64,000 nt of DNA from Siphonodentalium dalli (taxonomy: Eukaryota; Mollusca; Scaphopoda; Gadilida; Siphonodentaliidae). Numbering within the stretch: the stretch's first letter is position 1; each line of letters opens with the position of its first letter. Below are positions 22,928 through 33,868 of the stretch, piece after piece. Location of the stretch: NCBI GenBank assembly GCA_032622095.1, contig CP136062.1, positions 152,762,875 through 152,826,874 on the forward strand, given 5' to 3'. The notes beneath the pieces are model-generated. The model ran no database searches, was not told the origin of the DNA, and saw only the letters and a program-made list of their open reading frames with translations. The position numbers and the translations under genes were made by a program.

Positions 22928-23702
22928 GACTCTCTCGCCCGCTGCGAAATTACCATAATTGGGATCTGCAGCGTAACCATTCAGATTCAGATTGATCCAC
23001 GATAGTAAGGGGTCAGTACATGTAGTAAGTACTGATAGTGATAAGCCTGCTGTACAATAATACTACTTTTGCTGTTTTACTGGTCTTAACTGAGTACTGT
23101 GTCAATGTGACATTGTTAATTCAGTTCCACTCTAATGTACATTAACTGGCAATGATGCATCTGACGCTATTAAAGGCACCGGTAATCCCTAAATACCAGG
23201 AGGACGCGGCGTAGAAACTTGGTACAACAGTTGTTACACGACAAAGAAAATTATCAACAAGCTTAGTGAGCGTCATCATCAAAATTGCAAATTAAAACAC
23301 GGCAATGGTAAATTGGTAATCCCTACATACCAGGAGGACAAGGCATTGAAACTTGGGACAACAGTTGTTACACGGCAAAGAAATTTAAAACACACTGTGC
23401 ACAGATGAATGTTTATACATGTACTGTGCAGTCGAGATCACCTGGACTACAAATATTTGAGGATTATACTATTTGATGAGTAGATGCGTGACTGATAAAA
23501 GAATTAGAGACTCCATATTTACTCGGAAGATAACAGTATACGAATCATACGATGCCATACAGTTGTTCCATAACACCTCAACCTTTGGTGGATATTAACA
23601 GTAAAACTAATGAAAATGATGAAAGCCAGACTCAACATCAAGACAACATGTGCATGCATAAGTGACGGTTCAATGATTTTGACTCCATCAGATGATATTT
23701 AA
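22928..23702. repeat. Non-coding stretch with a ~70-bp direct duplication
   Basis: GGTAATCCCTAAATACCAGG ... ACAGTTGTTACACGACAAAG at 23184-23252 is repeated at about 23311-23380. ATTAAAGGCACCGGTAATCC at 23171 may be a TTAA-flanked element edge. No gene was seen. Confidence 0.55.
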
Positions 23703-24080
23703 GCGACACCAATTTTTAAGTCTGGTTTACGATGTGGGGAGAGAAAAAAGTAGATGCAGGAGGGAAAAAAATAAAAATAAAAAAGATTGTCCCCCCAATT
23801 TATATCAAGTAAATCGTGGAATTTTACATAAATTTTACAAAAATTGTGAAAAAATGTTTTTGAATGAAATTCTGTTCAAACCAAACAAGACATATCTTGT
23901 CATGAAATACATGAAAATATGGATCTGTAAATGATCATAAGCAGAACCGGATGCGACAGCACATGAAAATCAGTACGCGTGTAAAATATTTTGGGACAAA
24001 AAAATTAAAAAAAAATATTCATGAAATGGAAACAAAGTTGTAGGAGGTGTTCGTAAACCAGACTTAAAAATTGGTGTCGC
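23703..24080. mobile_element. MITE family M2, copy 1 (378 bp)
   Basis: 30-bp terminal inverted repeats: GCGACACCAATTTTTAAGTC at the left is the complement of the right end ending TTAAAAATTGGTGTCGC. The interior has no transposase. A copy in opposite orientation is at 31048-31429. Confidence 0.93.
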
Positions 24081-24266
24081 CTTAGGCTCATGTTAACACA
24101 GGATCACATATTCTCAAAATAATTGTCTCCCTCAAGTTGGCCTCAACCATACTAGTATTTATATTTGATAGAACCTCAGTGAGACCATGTTGAAAATTAC
24201 CATCAATGCAGTTCCAGTGTTGACGCAACGCGGTCATGTTACTTCAAACCAGTTGCAATGTTCCTT

Positions 24267-24966
24267 AGGCCAAAGAAAAAAGATACTATGTTTCCGTACA
24301 TCGACCGACCCTAAAAATAACCCGCCGACCCTAAACTTTTTATTGATATTTTGAGAAAAAGTCAAAATTTTCGCAATTTTAATTTCCTGAGAGTGGATCT
24401 CCTGCCTGCTTTATGTCTTGTTTGGGACTTATGGAACACTATCAACAGACATGGTGGGTGTGTATCTGTATATATACATGTACAGAGGTTATCACTGCAT
24501 ATATTAGGTGTATACATGTACTAGTAGCTACTGTTTCCAAAAACCAGGCATGCTCGGTGGGTGTACTGGCTACCCCCAGACAATGGGATGTAATCGTCAC
24601 AATACATGTACGGTATAATGGCGGTATTATTGGTAAAATTCTTATAAAAAGTTAGTGACATCAATTTTGTACCAAGTTTATAGCCAAATTTATGAAAATG
24701 TGGTATTAGATATAATAAAAAACATACGTAAGCATGAAGTAAGTTTGATTTTTTATCAATCTTAATGTATATTTCCACTGTGTTGATCAAGTAATACTTT
24801 CCCCATGGCACGGGTTGGCATTTTATGTCACTTTGGTCGAGGTAGTTCAATATTTCTGCAGCTGGATAAAAAATATCAAAATAAAATAAAATAAAATAAA
24901 AAAAATTCCCTACCTACCTACCCTAAATTTTTTTACCGGAAACATACAATCTTTTTTCTTTGGCCT
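24267..24966. mobile_element. 700-bp MITE with AGGCCAAAG ends
   Basis: The left end AGGCCAAAGAAAAAAGATAC and the right end complement (ATCTTTTTTCTTTGGCCT) form ~30-bp inverted repeats that continue into TATGTTTCCG / CGGAAACATA. TT flanks both sides. Interior frames have no known domain. Confidence 0.85.
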
Positions 24967-24994
24967 TTAGCATGGTAATTCGTGAAAATAAATG

Positions 24995-25345
24995 TCAATG
25001 CAACTTACTCTCAGGCTCCAAATAAAAGTGCAGGCCCAAATAATAGTGCGGGGGGGGGGGGGAAATTCCATTGAAAGTTAATAAAAGTACAGACCCAAAT
25101 AATAGTGCAGGGGGAACTCTGAGCAAAACATCAACTGTGGTTAACCAAATAATTTTTATAGCAGGTTCAGGTATACGAGTCAACATGTAGTACAGGTACA
25201 TGTATGTATCATGTGGTGTTTTTTTGGTTTGCCACATACTTGAATATGTACTACTCTTGAGTGCCTAATGTACGATTATTAAAATCGAGGTAAAATTCCC
25301 ACCTGTACGATCGTTATTTGGTCCTGTACGTTTATTAAATTAACC
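24995..25345. repeat. AATAAACGTACAG-type repeat cluster with G-runs
   Basis: Units of the form AATAAAAGTGCAGRCCCAAAT, AATAGTGC then a G-run occur at about 25020 and 25080 (the first G-run, at ~25050, is a dozen long). At 25249-25345 lies an inverted version ending GTCCTGTACGTTTATTAAAT. Related copies are at 25835-25930 and 57690-57785. Confidence 0.65.
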
Positions 25346-25391
25346 AAAAGAAATAATTCACCAATCTTAAATTGTGTTATTCATATAAGAA

Positions 25392-25525
25392 ATGAACGGC
25401 GGTTTCAATGCGGTCATGGGGTTTTGACCGCGAGAAAAAATCAGCAAACTTCGGGGTTCATGCAGAGTTTGCTGATTTTTTAACACGGTCAAAACCCATG
25501 ACCACGTTGAATCCGCCGTTTATTA
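25392..25525. mobile_element. 134-bp foldback element
   Basis: AACGGCGGTTTCAATGCGGT and GGTCATGGGGTTTTGACCG are mirrored by CGGTCAAAACCCATGACC and GTTGAATCCGCCGTT. Both inner arms read AAATCAGCAAACT or its complement. The ~60-bp arms have few mismatches. Confidence 0.85.
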
Positions 25526-27038
25526 TTTATATTTATATACTTAAATTCATTATGAACTAGGATTGTATGTCTTTCCCATTATTTATTCATCTATTTAAAC
25601 AAACGCATGGAGTTCAGTTCAGACAGTTCGAATCCTTGTTTTTTGGAAAACCAAACATTTTGAGAATCCGTTCATGGAGAACGGAAGAAACGCAATTTCA
25701 CAGTAAAGTATAAACATATGACAAAATGTCTTGTTTAGCTAGTAACTAATGTAGACGTGTTGATCATTTTTACATCTGAATCATATAGAAATCTTGAATT
25801 TGTGCTGATTTAAATTTTCATAGCTTCAAAATATTAATAAACGTGCAGACCCAAATAAGCACTGTGCAAGGGGGGGGATTTCCCAAGAAAAATAATAAAC
25901 GTGGATGCAGCTGGTGCATGCATATTTATTTGGAGCCCAAGAGTAAAGAGGTGGAGGTGAATGTTACATGTAAGTTGTTATTAACGAAATGGAACGATGC
26001 CTTTAATAGGTTCCACCAGCAATAAGTCGCGACTTCTTTATATTGGCCTGACAGATTGGTTTTTGTTGGCGTCATGCCTGTCGACCATTATGATGGCCAC
26101 ATATATTGTCATATAACAGCGATTTACGATCTGTCTTGTTGGCTCATAATATAAATTAAGAAAGTGGCCTTGTGTTCGTTCCTTGCGTAAAAAAATATTT
26201 TTTAGTACAAACGTCCTCATTGATTGTGTCCCTCGACTCCTTGTGTAATTGGTCAAGTAACTTACATGTATGTGCATGTACAGACCACTCACAAATTTCT
26301 TAGAAAAGCGACCACATGTTCGAATCTACTTTGCGATTTTGGAGCAACGCATTTGTAAATGCGTTCATATTTTAACACATTTACCTTGATTTATTCACAA
26401 ACAAATGTCTTGATGCAGGCCTTAAAATCCATCAGATTTTTGGCAATAATCAAAATGTTAGTGTTTCACTTTCTACAGGGAATCAAGACTTTTTACTAGA
26501 ATCAAAATGAGAATCATGATTCTCAGATTCTGATTATAAAACAATTAATGTCAACAGTGTTTATTTATGTTTATTCCATTTTGAATGGAAAACTACATCA
26601 TGAATGTCCGATTCCGAACATATACATGTACACCAGGAGTGGGAAAATAACACAGAATTATTCAGATGTGAATTTAAATTAAACTAAAATTGCAAAATAC
26701 ACTATCGTATCGTTATTTGGGTGTTCATACTAGTATACTTTTTCGGCGCAATGATCGGTAATTTCAATGCGACTGCGATTATTCCCAATGCAGTGCATTT
26801 AATTTAAATGCTGTCATTAAGGCATTTACAAAGTGGCGTGACACAATGCACCCTCAATGCATTTTAAATTCAACAACCGCATTTCATTGATCCACGTTGT
26901 AAAGGACATTTATTTTTAGAATACATGTATGTACGTGTATATAACCACAAGAATAAAGAACAAATCAAATGTTTTTATTACTTTGTAAACCTCTGATGTT
27001 TCCCATACAGTATACATTTGTATATTATAAACCATGTT
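25526..27038. other. No gene; AT-rich passenger DNA
   Basis: Besides the AATAAACGTGCAG unit near 25835-25930 I see only non-coding sequence with TACATGTA-type motifs. Confidence 0.4.
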
Positions 27039-27255
27039 ACAGTAATTCTAGAGCTAATTAATCGACTCCTTAACTACAGCAGAATTATGGGTAACTTTTC
27101 AGGATTTAGTCCGAAATATGGCTTGTTGCCATTCATCGGAAAGCTCTCACCGAGAGCTCCGATGAATGGCATCAACCCATATTTCCGACTAAATCCTGAA
27201 AAGTTACCCATAATTCTGCTGTATTTAAGGAGTCGATTAATTAGAGCATTACTGT
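27039..27255. mobile_element. Foldback family M3, copy 1 (217-bp near-palindrome)
   Basis: The whole element is an inverted repeat: TACAGTAATTCTAGAGCTAA ... CATTCATCGGAAAGCTCTC, then its complement to ATTACTGTA. Arms are ~105 bp with a minute centre (ACCGAGAG). The family copy is at 28759-28925. Scraps of the same end may be at 29675-29720. Confidence 0.9.
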
Positions 27256-28758
27256 ATATCCTCTATAACTGTTTATTCAACATCACGTGCTGCAATCCAT
27301 AAATGCGGTTCAGATTTCGATGTCCGGTTCAACATTATTATCATATGGTTTGATAGCAGAAATACTCAGTTTGGAATGTTATACCATACGAGTTTTACGA
27401 GTTGCTCTTGCTCAAGAATGGATAAATTTATAAACCTGATTTTTGGCGCATTAGTTAGAATTATATTTTTGCACAAGAACACACCACAAATATCGAACTG
27501 GACATCAAAAGCAGAACCGGATTGTATCGATTGCATAAACATAAGAAGTTGGTCACTGACCGACAATTGCTATTCTCTGGTGTGGTTTATAGGACTACCG
27601 TACGCAATGCCGACTTAAAAATAAAAATTCACATAAACATCGCATGAAGCGGTCTATCCACAAACTCAGGTATTCGGTAATTCCAAATGTATGAACTATC
27701 ACCATGATATCCCGGTATATCATTGTCAGGACTGTTTGTACAAAAGGTTGTTATTCTACTATGCATAATTTTGCTATATCATTGTACTCGGACTGTATTG
27801 CAATGTAATATATCAGTACATGTACCGGTATACTGGGTGCACATTATATACATGTAGGCCTACTTTCACTTTAGTACATGTATGTGTCATAAAAGACTCA
27901 TGTTGTTAAATTGAAAAAAAACATGTGTGAAAACAGAGAGAATACATGTACATGTGCCGGTACTATATACCTCTTTGTGTGCTGTACTACCGGTACTATT
28001 CATGTACATGTACTACACTACAATAAGAGAAATTTTAATTGATTCTGCTGCCCTTGTGCCACAGGCCTCAAACACGCCAAACAAGTATCTGTAGCCAGGC
28101 CCACCAGTACCAGGCTACTAGTAAATGAAGTACTGAAAGTGTCACATCATTAATCGAGCCCAATCTTAGTTATACTAGTCTCTTGTGTAGTTTGGGTTAC
28201 TATTAATAAGATATTTAATGAATGTTTGGAATGTATGCATGGTAGCATTCTTACCTGGATCAACATATGCCATGCACAACGCTGGTCATCATATCATCAC
28301 CGCTGTTGGCAGTAAACCGCTCATCGGGCTATAACAGTTAGAGTTTTCCAAACCAGGGCTAATCTAATCAGTTAAAATTAGTCATTTTAGAGGGAATACC
28401 AACCAGTGGAAGACGTATAAAAAGTCATGTATATTCAGATATCAGTTTTCGAGAAAAAACCCATCTTAGTCGAGCGGACTTAGAATATCGGGGTAAACTT
28501 AAATTTCATTCAGCAACACTTTCACAGCAGAATATAAAAATAGTACATTATAATCACTTACAGTACATGTACATGTAGCCCAAGTGCAGTGCTAGCCTAT
28601 ATTATATACTACCAAAACTTTTGGTCAGTTTCTCGATGACTGACACTTGTAAACGCTTGAACGGGTACTATATAGTACATGTACATGTACATGTGTACCA
28701 TATGTGAATTAAAGATCTTATTAGTGACACAACAGGAGGCTAGACATACATTTGTAAC
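27256..28758. other. No gene; TACATGTA-rich
   Basis: The palindromic octamer TACATGTA and longer GTACATGTACATGTA runs are frequent (about 27815, 27945, 28003, 28565, 28675). Frames at 27366-27618 overlap on both strands and show no family motif. Confidence 0.45.
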
Positions 28759-28925
28759 TACAGTAATGCTCTAATTAATCGACTCCTTAACCACAGCAGA
28801 ATTACGGGTATTAAACTCGGGGAGAGCTTTCCGATGAATGGCAACAAGCCATATATCCGACTAAATCCTGAAAGTTACACATAATTCTGCTGTGGTTAAG
28901 GGGTCGATTTCTTAGGGCACTACTG
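28759..28925. mobile_element. Foldback family M3, copy 2
   Basis: It shares TACAGTAATGCTCTAATTAA and CGACTCCTTAACCACAGCAG ends and the GAGAGCTTTCCGATGAATGG centre with 27039-27255. It is more diverged and has an internal deletion of one arm. Confidence 0.85.
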
Positions 28926-30071
28926 TATCTGTTTTAGTGCACATCAAATGTATTTGTTGTCTTTCCTCTTGTAATTTGTCTTTGGTTGTGTTCGCCATTT
29001 CGATGGACAACTACATGTACTGACATCAAATGACTGAAATGAGTCAAAATTTAGCAGTGCAGCCAATTATGTAGATAAACAGAATTAAATAGCATCCAAA
29101 TTCCAAATGAGCATAAATGATAAAACAAACTTTATTGAGCACTCTTTTAATACTAGTAATTACAGCTACAATGAAAGCACCTAATAACAATTCTAAGTTT
29201 GGTAAAACTGTCTGTATACAAAGTTTATCTGGTCGTGATGAATAAAACTTATAAATGGGATCATATACATGTATGTTAGATATCATTACATGATTATTTG
29301 AAAACACGTATCCGTATGGAAAACAAACTATTTTACCACTGGCCAAGTGGTCCTGCTAATATGCTATGATGCTGGTGGTCCTGCTGAATTGCTATGATGC
29401 GGGTAGTGCAATTCATAGCAATTAAGCAGGACCCAACCGCATCATAGCACATTAGCAGGAACACTTGAACAGGGTATATTTACAGTGTCAAATCGAATGG
29501 GCATCTTTTAACAATATTTTTGAACAATTTCCTAGAAGTGTTCGAAAATTGAGAACTGAATTTCCATTTTTTTTTATGAGGTTTCGATTGAAAAATTTCT
29601 AACTTAGCTCATCAGGATTAACATTGTCGCACAGCTATATTCTCTTTCCCAACAAAGTCTATAGAACATACATGTAAAATTACAGCTATGCTTTAATTAA
29701 TCAACCCGCCTTATATTACTCGGGTATTACTGCAGTATTCAGGCGTGTTCATGCGATCAACCGCAGTCAGTTATACCGCCGCAGAATGTGGTCCACCTCA
29801 CATTTGCAGTTAGGCTGTATTTTTCATGCGATGTTAATATGAATTTTGTTTTAAAGTTGACATTGTAATCACACCAGAATTTTTTTTTTATTGTTTCAAA
29901 ATGTCTAGATAGAATTCAGAATTTTTGTGGTAAAAACAATTAACTTGGTTATCACAGTTAACACATATTACTGTGGTAAGATTACCAGCGGATACCGCAT
30001 GTCAACAGGGACTGCATGCTCTAATTAATTATCAGGTTTAACATGTTTATACTGGATACAGTTCATTTTAA
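28926..30071. other. No gene apart from a short foldback
   Basis: The frame 29044-29346 (minus) has hydrophobic stretches but no recognised family. A foldback lies at 29349-29460. Confidence 0.35.
29349..29460. mobile_element. 112-bp foldback
   Basis: GGTCCTGCTAATATGCTATG and GGTCCTGCTGAATTGCTATG are mirrored by CATAGCAATTAAGCAGGACC and CATCATAGCACATTAGCAGG. Each arm itself contains two related half-units. Confidence 0.8.
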
Positions 30072-31014
30072 AGGTACTCAATCGGTTCGATGATACCCAT
30101 ATAATCAGATTCCAACATCATACATTTGTATTTAGAAAGGCTGCTTCAGTTACGTTATCAGAATTGATTAATTGCCCTAAAATAATGCTAACCACTGTCA
30201 ACTAAAGTATACAATTGCCTGACATATGTTATTTATCAACATGTTGTTCTACAAAATTTGGCCTTATTATCAACAGAAAGCCTCTTGATTTTAGAGTTAT
30301 CCATCTTCATCTGAAATTTGGTCCGAGACCGTGGGCCACTATTAATTCTTGATCGTGAAAAATAGTATATTTCAAAAATTGATATCTAATAACTCTGAGC
30401 TTTGATAGGTGGTGGGTTCCTCGACTCGTACCAAATATCTTTTACCCCCCAAGTCCAAATAAAGAGTAATGTGCGAGCATTAATTCAGGGGGCCCTTAAT
30501 CATCAGATTATGCATCTTTAAATTCAAATACAGTTTAAAGATGCATAATCCGATTAAGTGCCCCTCATTTGCTATTTACATATACATGTATATGGAACCG
30601 GGGGGGGGGGGTAAAAATATTTTAATCAAGTCGAGGGACCCACCTACATGTATCAAAGCTCAGAGTTATTAGATATCAATTTTTGAAATTTTAATATTTA
30701 TCACCATCGATACTTAATAGTGGCCCAGAAAAATTTGACGAGCCGACGGTCTCAGACCAAATTGCGGATGAAGATGGATAACTCTAAAATGAAGAGGCTT
30801 TGTGTTGATAATAAGGTCAAACTTCGTCGAACAGCATGTTGATAAATATAACGTATCAGGCGATTTTATACTATACATGTACTAGTAGTTGACAGTGGTT
30901 AGCATTATTTTTGGGCAATTAATCGATTCTGATATTACTGAAGCAGCATTTCTAAAAAAAATGTTGTTGTTGGAATCTAATTATATGGGGACCATCGAAT
31001 CTGATTGAGCACCT
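30072..31014. mobile_element. Kolobok-like long-TIR MITE (943 bp, TTAA sites)
   Basis: TTAA lies at both edges (30068-30071 and 31015-31018) with termini AGGTACTCAATCGG and complement AGGTGCTCAATCAG. The arms are ~430 bp, diverged to perhaps 85-90 percent, and meet near 30510 around GATTATGCATCTTTAAA and its complement. TTAA duplication with 5'-AGG termini fits Kolobok-type elements (piggyBac also uses TTAA but usually has CC-type ends). There is no transposase. Confidence 0.85.
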
Positions 31015-31047
31015 TTAATAGTTAGCTATATGAGTTATATACACATA

Positions 31048-31429
31048 AGGCGACACCAATTTTTAAGTCCGGTTTACGAACACCTCCTACAACTTTTTTT
31101 CCATTTCATGAATTTTTTTTTTAATTTTTTGTCCCAATTTTTTTTACACGCGTACTGATTTTCATGTGCTGTCGCATTCGGTTCTGCTTATGATCATTTG
31201 CAGATCCATATTTTCATGACAAGAAATGTCTTGTTTGGTTCAGAATTTCATTCGAAAAGTTTTTTTTCACAATTTTTGTAAAATTTATGTAAAATTTCAA
31301 GATTTACTGGATATAAATTGGGGGGGACAATTTTTTTTATTTTTATTTTTTTCCCCTCCTGCATCTACTTTTTTTCTCCCCACATCAGCCCACATGTTCG
31401 TAAACCAGACTTAAAAATTGGTGTCGCCT
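31048..31429. mobile_element. MITE family M2, copy 2 (382 bp)
   Basis: The same element as 23703-24080, in the opposite orientation: AGGCGACACCAATTTTTAAG ... ATTGGTGTCGCCT. Interior identity is high, including a mirrored CATGTGCTGTCGCAT and TTCTCCCCACAT. Confidence 0.92.
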
Positions 31430-33025
31430 AATAGACATTTAAACTTTGAAAATTGTAGGTTTCCGGATGATAACTTCAGTTTGTGTGATCATATCTGAAC
31501 CAAATGTGGTATGTAAGTTTATCAGACCAAAATACAGGTCAAGTTCGAATATAGGTGTGCTCCGCTCATTTTTGCGAGAGTTATGGCCCTTTTTCGACTT
31601 AGAATCGTGTTAATTTCTGGTTTCCGCATCATAATTTTAGTTTGTGTGATCAAATCTGAATCAAATTTGGTATGATAGTTTATTATCCACCATTTCATGG
31701 GACACTGGTTGGATTGTTCTGAAATGTAGTATCGGATTTAGGGGACCTTGATATATTTTTCAGACAAGCTGATGCCCCAAAGAAGCCACTTTTTCTCACA
31801 TTTGCTGAAATAGTATCCAAAACATCAACATATCAAGAGCCATTAGACTGAATTAGATAAAAATATATCACTTGGGTCTGTTTAAGCTGGAAAATACTCA
31901 AAAATTTTATAATTTTCTGCTATTATATCTGCATACTAGCCTTTTTGCTGAATCGTGAATGCCGGTTATATTGCCGTGTGAAATCCTAGTACCAGATAAC
32001 ATTGGGTATGTACATGTATATAGCATACCACCTGAAAATGGCTTGAATATCACATACCAAAGCGGGGTGGGGTGTGTGTGACACCCTCCTTGATCATAGT
32101 CTGTATTCTACAGGGTATGTTAACTGTTTCGAGTTGGTGCAATTAATGTGATTGTTTAATCTCTACCATCTGAAATCTATTTATAGCATATTTTGCTATC
32201 TGATCAATATTGCTACTTAGTACTGATATAAAACAGGATAAAGATGGTGTGTCTCTTTCCTGAATGTTCTGTTTACATGTACATTTGGGGGTTTATGAGT
32301 CAAATAATATCAGACAACATGTCCTTCTAACACTAAGAAATAATATGTTCTTATCAACCAGGACAAAATATGACTATTTCTGGAGCATTACAGCACATTA
32401 TTACAAATCTATATTTGTAAGCAGTAAGATAATGACAGGAAACATGTCCTCAGACTAAGAAATAATTTTTTGGTGTGTATTTCACACCACAGCTCATGTG
32501 TATACTCACATTAGTTTATGTCATTCAAAGGGAGAAACCCATTTAGAAAGTTTAAATGAGACAAAACTACCTCACTGTAGATGTAGTTGCAAGGTACAAC
32601 ATGTACATGTATTCTGGTAAATGACATTGGAACTAAAATAATGATTTTTGTGTCCACCGGTATGTCATGTACCGGTACTAGTATACATTGCAACTACATG
32701 TACATGTAACTTGCCTAACATACCATATACATGTATGAAGAGGGACTTTGCAAGTGTTTTTTAATCAAAATTTTAACCCAACTCTTGTTGTCAGTAAGTT
32801 TTAACCCATGCAGTTTAATGAGTTTATATATTTATATATTGCATGTGTTTCTATACATGTATTTTATCTTTAGTTAGTTTGTTGTCCTTGAATAAACTTG
32901 TATTGCTGCACAATCAGTTTCCTTAATGTTCTATTATACTAAAACAACTCCATTGATAACAATACCCCTGCATCCCATCAAAATCTACTTCATTGCCATC
33001 CTCATCATTTCACTTTGGTATCCCC
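31430..33025. repeat. Non-coding, with a ~158-bp direct duplication
   Basis: GGTTTCCGGATGATAACTTC ... TTTGTGTGATCATATCTGAA at about 31460 recurs at about 31618. The rest (to 33025) has short frames without family motifs and several TACATGTA sites. Confidence 0.5.
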
Positions 33026-33028
33026 ACC

Positions 33029-33245
33029 CAGGTGTACCTTGGTGTTATTCACCCAGGTGTTCCTTGGTGTTTCCTACCCATGTGTACCTTGGTGTTTTCT
33101 TACCCAGGTGTACCTTGGTGTTTTCTTACCCAGGTGTACCTTGGTGTTTTCTTACCCAGGTGTACCTTGGTGTTTTCCTGCCCAGGTGTACCTTGGTGTT
33201 TCCTTACCTGGGTGTACCTTGGGGTTTTCTAACCCAGGTGCATCT
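33029..33245 (+). repeat. 26-bp minisatellite (CCCAGGTGTACCTTGG)
   Basis: About eight units of TACCTTGGTGTTTTCTTACC then CAGGTG. It is the inner half of an inverted minisatellite pair near the right end of the giant element. All three frames stay open across it, which is a by-product of the repeat. Confidence 0.92.
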
Positions 33246-33254
33246 CAATGGGAA

Positions 33255-33665
33255 ATCCACCTGGGTAAGAAAACACCAAGGTACACCGGCGTAAAAAAAA
33301 AACACCAAGGTATACCTGGGTTGGAAACATCAAGGTACACCTGGGTGGGGAACACCCAGGTAGGAAACACCAGGGTACGCCTGGGTGAATAACACCAAGG
33401 TACACCTGGGTGGGAAACACCCAGGTAGGAAACACCAGGGTACACCTGGGTGAATAACACCAAGGTACACCTGGGTGGGAAACACCCAGGTAGGAAACAC
33501 CAGGGTACACCTGGGTGAATAACACCTAGGTAACCTGGATGGGAAACACCCAGGTAGGAAACACCAGGGTACACCTGGGTAAATAACACCATGGTACACC
33601 TGGGTGGGGAAACACCCAGGTAGGAAACACCAGGGTAGACCTGGGTGGGAAACACCCAGGTAGGG
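33255..33665 (-). repeat. 65-bp minisatellite, inverted sense (ACCTGGGTG)
   Basis: Units starting AAGGTACACCTGGGTGGG recur at 33397, 33462, 33527 and 33591, thus every 64-65 bp, each with CACCCAGGTAGGAAACACCA inside. The ACCTGGG sense is opposite to 33029-33245, so the pair can fold on itself around 33245. Confidence 0.92.
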
Positions 33666-33840
33666 TACACCTGGGTGTGGTCACCTGGGTAATTACACCC
33701 AGGTTTACCCATACCAGGGTTTTTATCCAGTTTCAGGTGGGTAAATCATGGTAAAACCCAGGTTTCGCGGGGTCTTGATGGTTGGTGGATGTCTTGGTAG
33801 ATAGATTTTTACCTGGGTTTCGGCCCAAAAAACCTGGGTG

Positions 33841-33868
33841 GATTTACCCAGGTACATTTTTATATGGG
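33841..33868 (-). repeat. Right terminal inverted repeat (28 bp)
   Basis: The exact reverse complement of 19578-19605, followed by the second CT. Confidence 0.97.

Larger units (their letters stand above)
19578..33868. mobile_element. Giant 14.3-kb TIR transposon, young, no transposase seen
   Basis: 14,291 bp bounded by perfect 28-bp terminal inverted repeats that begin CCCATATAAAAATG. CT (19576-19577) and CT (33869-33870) flank it, and the uninterrupted copy at 42213-42214 has a single CT, so this dinucleotide is the target duplication. Subterminal regions at both ends are rich in CCAGGT/ACCTGG in opposite senses. Inside are a satellite, a LINE scrap and several MITEs. No transposase, polymerase or capsid-type gene is recognisable, so it is probably non-autonomous or its gene is too decayed to see. 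A 2-bp duplication with these termini fits no superfamily that I can name with confidence. Confidence 0.9.

Noticed and set aside
25600-25650. GTTCGAATCC resembling a tRNA T-arm
   Set aside because: No acceptor, D-arm or anticodon stem can be paired around it. The same holds for GGTTCGA sites near 13675 and 58290.
33015-33712. Overlapping open frames on both strands across the minisatellites, with Pro/Cys-rich repeats
   Set aside because: All frames stay open only because the repeat units lack stops. The unit is a DNA-level CCAGGT motif, so no protein is claimed.
19578-33868. Possibility that the 14.3-kb insert is a Polinton or other capsid-bearing element
   Set aside because: Short 28-bp ends, a 2-bp target duplication and no recognisable polymerase, integrase, protease or capsid frames argue against it.
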